NCBI GenBank assembly: GCA_004211905.1
Contig: SHBP01000008.1
Location: 33,739-97,738, forward strand
Reading direction: 5' to 3'
Source of the DNA: SAR92 clade bacterium
Lineage (GTDB): Bacteria; Pseudomonadota; Gammaproteobacteria; Pseudomonadales; Porticoccaceae
DNA length: 64,000 bases
Below, piece by piece: positions 59,331 through 64,000 of the stretch (position 1 is its first letter; each line of letters starts with the position of its first letter). Below the pieces are notes generated by a model. That model made no database searches, had not been told where the DNA came from, and saw only the letters and a program-made list of their open reading frames with translations. A program made the translations under genes and the position numbers.

Positions 59331-59436
59331 GTATTTAAACGCCAAAAATCACAGTAAGTCAGGCGAACTATTCCAAGCTAGCAAATCATTGGTGCAATAG
59401 TCTCCACAACAGGATTATTGCTGTTTAACTGGAGTT

Positions 59437-60210
59437 CTATTTCAACCAAATTAGCGAGGCGTGGCGACCGGTTGTTTGCTCCCTTCGGTAGGAGTAGAAC
59501 CTCTCTTTATCTGAGAACGTACAAAAATCTCCGCCAAAAATTGAGTCTATTCCACAAGCCGCTAGCTCTGCTCGGGCTAAGGCATATAAATCCGCAAAAA
59601 AATGATCGTTAAATTGATTATTATCAGTAGACTTGAAGGCAGTAATGATACTCTTTTGGTGTTGCTGGCTTTGAGCATTATCTAAAAATGATTCCAGCAC
59701 CTCAGGCCCCACCTCGAAAGCCTTAGGCCCGATTGCAGGACCTAAGAAAGCCATAATTTGCTCGACAGGAGACCTAAAGCTCCTAACGGCTTGTCGCACA
59801 ACTCCATGGCATAAACCACGCCAACCCGCATGGACAGCAGCAACTTCACTGCCGGCCTTGTCACACAATAATATGGGAAGGCAATCTGCGGTCATAACTG
59901 CACATATCGTCTGAGATTTATCGGTGTAGCTACCATCAGCATCAGGAATTTCCTCAGCGTCGGGAACATAGATAACATCCGTCCCATGAACTTGATTAAG
60001 CCATAGAGGTGTGCCCAAGAGTCCTAGTCTTGATATGAGGGAGTCTCGATTGGCCCGCACATCAATTGCATTATCTCCCACATGCAGCGCCATGTTATTA
60101 CTCGAGAAAGCCCCCTTACTAATACCACCTGATCTCAAGCTAATAGCGGCCCCTATAGATGTTGGTGCAGGCCAATCTGGAATAAAAAATGAAGGGGGTT
60201 GACTAACCAT
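59437..60210 (-). CDS. yfiH: YfiH/LACC1-family purine nucleoside phosphorylase-like protein
   Basis: Protein of 257 residues of the Cu-oxidase_4 (polyphenol oxidase, PgeF/YfiH) family. The metal site is visible: histidine in LNQVHGTDV, cysteine in MTADCLPILLCD and histidine in VAAVHAGWRGL. Recent work on the family shows adenosine and inosine phosphorylase activity and peptidoglycan editing in E. coli; which applies here is unknown. It overlaps the rluD stop by 8 bp and follows it. Confidence 0.93.
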   Translation of the reverse strand: MVSQPPSFFIPDWPAPTSIGAAISLRSGGISKGAFSSNNMALHVGDNAIDVRANRDSLISRLGLLGTPLWLNQVHGTDVIYVPDAEEIPDADGSYTDKSQTICAVMTADCLPILLCDKAGSEVAAVHAGWRGLCHGVVRQAVRSFRSPVEQIMAFLGPAIGPKAFEVGPEVLESFLDNAQSQQHQKSIITAFKSTDNNQFNDHFFADLYALARAELAACGIDSIFGGDFCTFSDKERFYSYRREQTTGRHASLIWLK

Positions 60211-61189
60211 CCGCTAAAATCTCAAGCAAGTATTGCATGTCTGGAGGCAAATCGGAGGTCCAACCAATTAATTCACGGCTAGCAGGATGAATAAGCTCTA
60301 ACTCCTTGGCATGCAATGCCTGGCGCTCAAAATCACGAATACCTTCCTGTAACTTAATTGATGCCCCCTTGTGGATCCTCAACCGCCCTCCATAGGCGTC
60401 ATCACCAACAATAGGGTGGCGTATATGTGCCATATGCACACGAATTTGATGTGTTCGTCCGGTTTCTAACTTGAGACGCAAATGGCTATGCCCATCAAAC
60501 CGCTCGAGAACTTTATAGTGCGTTTTTGCTTCTTTCCCGTCGCTAATGACTGCCATCCTTGTGCGCTGTTTGGCATGACGCCCAATCGGTTGATCGACCG
60601 AGCCACCTGCAATGACAATGCCGAAGACAACTGCCTCATATTCGCGGCGCACTGTTCTAGCTTGTAGTTGCATCACTAAATCCGTGTGGGCTTGCAAAGT
60701 TTTAGCTACAACCATTAGCCCAGTAGTGTCTTTATCTAAGCGATGTACGATTCCCGCCCGTGGAACCGATAACAGCGCGGGGCAATGATGTAATAGCGCA
60801 TTTAATACAGTACCCGAGTAATTACCTGCTGCAGGATGAACAACAAAATTAGCGGGCTTATTGATGACTATAATATGATCATCCTCAAACACTATATCCA
60901 AAGGAATATTCTCTGGCTGCCAGTCCCCCTCTGGCTCCAACTCGGCGCTCAAGATTAAGTTTTCACCACCCATTAACTTGTATTTTGGCACTTGCTGTTG
61001 ATCATCAACCAGCAATTCACCTTGATTGATCCATAGCTTCAAGCGCGATCTCGAAAAATCAGAAAACAACTCTGCTGCCACCTGATCAAGGCGGCGACCA
61101 ACATCAGACAGCGGCACAATAGCTTGCTGCTCAATCAAACCGTCTGTGATGGGGTCTACTATTTTATTGTTACTTATTTTATCGATCAC
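60203..61189 (-). CDS. rluD: RluD, 23S rRNA pseudouridine synthase
   Basis: Enzyme of 328 residues that makes pseudouridines 1911, 1915 and 1917 in 23S rRNA helix 69. N-terminal S4 domain (about 30-90) and the catalytic domain with D152 in HRLDKDTTGLMVVAK. RTHQIRVHMAHIRHPIVGDDAYGG follows. The frame starts at GTG without a strong ribosome site, so the exact start is uncertain. Divergent from bamD, as in related genomes. Confidence 0.95.
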   Translation of the reverse strand: MIDKISNNKIVDPITDGLIEQQAIVPLSDVGRRLDQVAAELFSDFSRSRLKLWINQGELLVDDQQQVPKYKLMGGENLILSAELEPEGDWQPENIPLDIVFEDDHIIVINKPANFVVHPAAGNYSGTVLNALLHHCPALLSVPRAGIVHRLDKDTTGLMVVAKTLQAHTDLVMQLQARTVRREYEAVVFGIVIAGGSVDQPIGRHAKQRTRMAVISDGKEAKTHYKVLERFDGHSHLRLKLETGRTHQIRVHMAHIRHPIVGDDAYGGRLRIHKGASIKLQEGIRDFERQALHAKELELIHPASRELIGWTSDLPPDMQYLLEILADG

Positions 61190-61344
61190 TAAACTTAATC
61201 CAGTTTTAGCACTCCAACTATTACCACCTAATGTCTGAAAAGGCTGTTTAAAACGAACATTTATTGGTTTAACTATAGCGCTGTGTTTAAATAGCCGCCC
61301 TGCTTAAAATTTAAATCAGCAGACCATTAATCTGAGAATATTAC

Positions 61345-62337
61345 ATGAAAAACTTATCGTTGATGCTTTTGATTTTAAGTTTATCTCTAACCACCGGTTG
61401 TTCGTGGCTTGGTTGGGGTGATGAAGAGCAAACTGAAGAAGATAGTGCCGGACTGACAGAAAAAGACTTTTACGAACGAATACAGTCTAGCCTTAACGCC
61501 AGCAACTGGACTGTCGCCATCAGTAATTTGCAACTTTTAGAATCTCAATTTCCCTTCGGTAAGTATGCAGAGCAAGGGCAACTCGAGCTCATCTACGCCC
61601 AGTATAAATCAGGGGATTATGAATCCAGCATTGCCTCAGCAGACCGTTTTATTCGTCTTCATCCCCAGCATCCCAATGTCGACTATGCGTTTTACGTTAA
61701 AGGGCTTTCAGAAATTTCCCAAACAGGAGGTTTTTTTGACAGTTTTTTGCCCACGGACAGTAGCCTGAGGGATATAGGTGAAGCGAGAGGAGCATTCACC
61801 ACTTTAACTGAATTACTGTCTCGGTTCCCCGAAAGTCCTTATGCAGCAGATGCTCGAAAAAGACTGATTAGCTTGCGCAATCGACTGGCTCGTGCAGAAA
61901 TTCATGTGGCTAACTACTACTTCACTCGGGGTGCTTATCTAGCAGCAGCGAATCGTGGTCGATTTGTGGTGGAAAATTTTCAACAATCTCCGGCTGTTCC
62001 AGATGGTCTAGCTGTCATGGCTCAAGCGTATTACTTATTAGAAATGAAAGAGCTCGCTGATAATTCTGTGGAAGTGCTAGTAGCAAACTATCCAGAACAT
62101 CCTTCTCTGGACAGCAATGGACAATTTGACTTCGAACGGCGTCTGTTAGCAGATCAGGACTCCTGGTTAGACAAGGTTTCATTTGGAGTTTTAAAACGCA
62201 TTAAGCCGCCTTCATTTGACAGTCGAGCTGTATACGACAAGGTGACCCGAGAAGCCGAACTAGGTAATGGTGACCAGAGTCAGCAAGAAAACAAGCGATC
62301 TATTTGGAGTTTATTAACCTTTGGATTGCTTAATTAA
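61345..62337 (+). CDS. bamD: BamD, outer-membrane assembly lipoprotein
   Basis: Essential lipoprotein of the BAM complex, 330 residues. The signal peptide ends in LTTGC, with the lipidated cysteine C19. Five TPR-like repeats follow (about 45-270), including YERIQSSLNASNWTVAISNLQ and YAQYKSGDYESSIASADRFI, then a longer C-terminal tail than E. coli. Divergent from rluD; nadE follows at 40 bp. Confidence 0.94.
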   Translation: MKNLSLMLLILSLSLTTGCSWLGWGDEEQTEEDSAGLTEKDFYERIQSSLNASNWTVAISNLQLLESQFPFGKYAEQGQLELIYAQYKSGDYESSIASADRFIRLHPQHPNVDYAFYVKGLSEISQTGGFFDSFLPTDSSLRDIGEARGAFTTLTELLSRFPESPYAADARKRLISLRNRLARAEIHVANYYFTRGAYLAAANRGRFVVENFQQSPAVPDGLAVMAQAYYLLEMKELADNSVEVLVANYPEHPSLDSNGQFDFERRLLADQDSWLDKVSFGVLKRIKPPSFDSRAVYDKVTREAELGNGDQSQQENKRSIWSLLTFGLLN

Positions 62338-62377
62338 TATTAGGTGTTATTAAACCCAGAGTGAGCTAAACCGCGCA

Positions 62378-63208
62378 ATGAACAAGCAAGACATCATCGA
62401 TGAAATGCGGGTGATTCCCGTGATAGACCCCAACTTTGAAATTTCTCGTCGCGTTGAGTTTATTCAGAATCAACTTATAGAATCTGGAACTAAAACGCTA
62501 GTACTTGGCATCAGTGGCGGCGTGGACTCGTCCACCTGTGGTCGGCTTGCTCAGCTAGCGGTGGATGGTCTCAACAAAATTCACAACTGCTCTGATTACA
62601 GATTTGCCGCAGTGCGCCTGCCTTATGGTATCCAAAAAGATGAGGAAGATGCGCAGGTTTCACTTCGCTTTATACAGCCAAGTTTAAGCCTGACTGTGAA
62701 TATTGAAGATGGTGTTGATGCTATTAATGCAAGTGTTTGTGAAACTCTCGAAGATAATGGATTATTACCTAACGATGATGCCATTGATTTCGCTAAAGGT
62801 AATGTTAAGGCGCGAGCCCGCATGGTCTCACAGTACGAAATAGCGGGCATGCTGAATGGTTTAGTTTTAGGAACTGATCACTCGGCAGAAAATATCACCG
62901 GCTTTTACACTAAATTTGGCGACGGCGCCTGTGATCTAGCACCCCTGTTTGGTCTCAGCAAGCGTCAAGTTCGACTCCTCGCCAAAACTATGGGGGCTCC
63001 TGATAGGCTAGTCAATAAAACGCCGACCGCAGATTTAGAGTGTTTAAGCCCACAGAAAAAGGATGAGCATGTACTTGGTCTGTCATACGATGATATTGAC
63101 GATTTTCTTGAAGGTAATCAGGTCAGTGCTGAAGCAGAGCACAGATTGATGGCTATCTATGCTAAAACGCAACACAAACGACTACCTATTGCGACAGTTT
63201 ACGATTAA
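62378..63208 (+). CDS. nadE: NAD+ synthase, ammonia-dependent
   Basis: N-type ATP pyrophosphatase of 276 residues that amidates deamido-NAD. The P-loop SGGVDSS is at 46-52; [21 protein letters not shown] and KTPTADLE are diagnostic. It lacks an N-terminal glutaminase domain, so ammonia is the nitrogen donor. Same direction as bamD; convergent with the pilin-like gene. Confidence 0.95.
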   Translation: MNKQDIIDEMRVIPVIDPNFEISRRVEFIQNQLIESGTKTLVLGISGGVDSSTCGRLAQLAVDGLNKIHNCSDYRFAAVRLPYGIQKDEEDAQVSLRFIQPSLSLTVNIEDGVDAINASVCETLEDNGLLPNDDAIDFAKGNVKARARMVSQYEIAGMLNGLVLGTDHSAENITGFYTKFGDGACDLAPLFGLSKRQVRLLAKTMGAPDRLVNKTPTADLECLSPQKKDEHVLGLSYDDIDDFLEGNQVSAEAEHRLMAIYAKTQHKRLPIATVYD

Positions 63209-63211
63209 TCT

Positions 63212-64000
63212 TTAGTCTATCTCGAGATAAGAATAGAGCACTCTTCGAGAGCCATTACTCGTCAGCCATGGGTCTTCATCTACCGTGACAATGTTGCCAT
63301 CGGTTACACCACATTGCGAGTTGGTTGGTGATCCATCTGAATCTCCTCGATACTTAAATCCTTTGACAGCCGTTGCGGTAGCACCAGAGACAGGATCTGT
63401 TGATGTGACACGAATCTCCACTTGTGAATAATAATCACTATCCAAGGAAGGACTAGCACCTGCAGCTACATTAAATTCTGCTTGTGTCACCTTTACAGCC
63501 GAAACCACTGATGGCCATGATCCCCCGTAACTACACGAGTCGATATTTGACCCTGTGTAGTAAATAGTAGCCGCAGCATCATCAAAACATCCACCGCAAT
63601 ACTTAACGGTAATATTCCCATTAATCCATAATTCTTTCGGTGAGCCACTCATGTGATGTAAGTGAGGATGTTCCTCTTCGATATAGTCGCCCACTAAGCA
63701 GCTTTTATTACCTCCACCATGAAAACTTTCATGATCTCTAGTTACGTTACTTCCAGAGCCTGAGCTGCCTGTCCAGTCGCACGCTAAAGAACCCGGCGTG
63801 CCGGAACCTTCAATAATCGTTTTAGTGACACAGGCATTACTTGGGTTCCCAGTTGAGACGGTTTGCCCATAATTTTCAACTATCGCATTTGATGGTAAAG
63901 TTAGTAAAGGATAATTCTCAACCAAATAGTTTACTGTGTTTTCTGCAACCAATTCAGCCTCATTTTGCCGTTGCTGGTTGCCTGCAATCTGCAGGTCAAT
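63212..64000 (-). CDS. PilX-like minor pilin (partial, 5' end outside window)
   Basis: The frame is open from 63212 to the window edge, so the true start lies beyond 64000. The visible N-terminal part reads DLQIAGNQQRQNEAELVAENT, the PilX pattern seen just after the type IV pilin hydrophobic helix. The rest contains several cysteines (CVTKT, SLACDWTGS, KSCLVGDY, KYCGGCFDD, NIDSC) that may form disulfides, and repeats of serine/glycine. No other domain is recognised. PilX-type minor pilins act in type IV pilus assembly. Convergent with nadE, 3 bp apart. Confidence 0.65.
   Translation of the reverse strand: MDLQIAGNQQRQNEAELVAENTVNYLVENYPLLTLPSNAIVENYGQTVSTGNPSNACVTKTIIEGSGTPGSLACDWTGSSGSGSNVTRDHESFHGGGNKSCLVGDYIEEEHPHLHHMSGSPKELWINGNITVKYCGGCFDDAAATIYYTGSNIDSCSYGGSWPSVVSAVKVTQAEFNVAAGASPSLDSDYYSQVEIRVTSTDPVSGATATAVKGFKYRGDSDGSPTNSQCGVTDGNIVTVDEDPWLTSNGSRRVLYSYLEID

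Overview
The window looks like a chromosomal segment of a free-living gammaproteobacterium, most likely a marine, Pseudomonas-like or Cellvibrionales/SAR92-like lineage. This rests on conserved gene blocks (hslVU-DUF971-ubiE-ubiJ-ubiB-hisI-hisE-tatABC; murJ-ribF-ileS-lspA-fkpB-ispH beside rpsT; rplU-rpmA-obgE-proB; yfiH-rluD//bamD), a HexR-controlled Entner-Doudoroff operon, a TonB-dependent receptor under a TPP riboswitch, and moderate-to-low GC. The taxon is inferred; no rRNA is present. I found no tRNA, rRNA, CRISPR array, insertion sequence, integrase or prophage. The DNA is densely coding on both strands and no gene-free gap exceeds 300 bp.

Layout. 1-6.4 kb: a small cupin protein, an AraC-type regulator and, divergent from it, a three-gene operon of an alkyl-DHAP-synthase-like flavoprotein, GlpD and an FGGY sugar/glycerol kinase. 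6.4-8.1 kb: msrPQ (periplasmic methionine sulfoxide repair). 8.1-17 kb: nitrogen catabolism (omega-aminotransferase, succinate-semialdehyde dehydrogenase, divergent guanidinobutyrase, a second class III aminotransferase) with a MATE exporter, a DUF2459 protein and a fatty acid desaturase. 17-24.5 kb: hslVU with a likely heat-shock promoter, ubiquinone genes ubiE-J-B, hisI-hisE and tatABC. 24.5-30.8 kb: an esterase, YchJ, YajQ, then a thiamin-salvage operon on the minus strand (TPP riboswitch, TonB receptor, thiamin-binding protein, PnuT-like permease, thiamin-kinase-like phosphotransferase) that runs into msrB. 30.9-36.3 kb: the most accessory-looking stretch, with a DUF885 lipoprotein plus the remnant of a second copy, a 3-methyladenine glycosylase, a LysE exporter, a 54-residue ORF convergent with a small XRE regulator, an AT-rich repeat-bearing intergenic region and a glycerophosphodiesterase. 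36.3-48.1 kb: acs, hexR, gap, the edd-glk-eda-zwf-pgl operon and pgi. 48-64 kb: housekeeping genes from ispH to nadE, ending in a PilX-like minor pilin cut by the window edge.

How genes work together. The sugar genes form a complete route from glucose through the Entner-Doudoroff pathway to pyruvate and glyceraldehyde-3-phosphate; four HexR-like palindromes sit in the two divergent promoter regions (hexR/gap and edd/pgi). Guanidinobutyrase, aminotransferase and SSADH form a plausible 4-guanidinobutyrate to GABA to succinate route. MsrP carries a twin-arginine leader and tatABC lies in the same window. The most speculative and most interesting unit is the ADPS-like/GlpD/FGGY operon, which could run ether-lipid chemistry in the catabolic direction (alkylglycerol kinase, then dehydrogenase, then ether cleavage). 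All functions are read from sequence and motif recognition; no database search was run.
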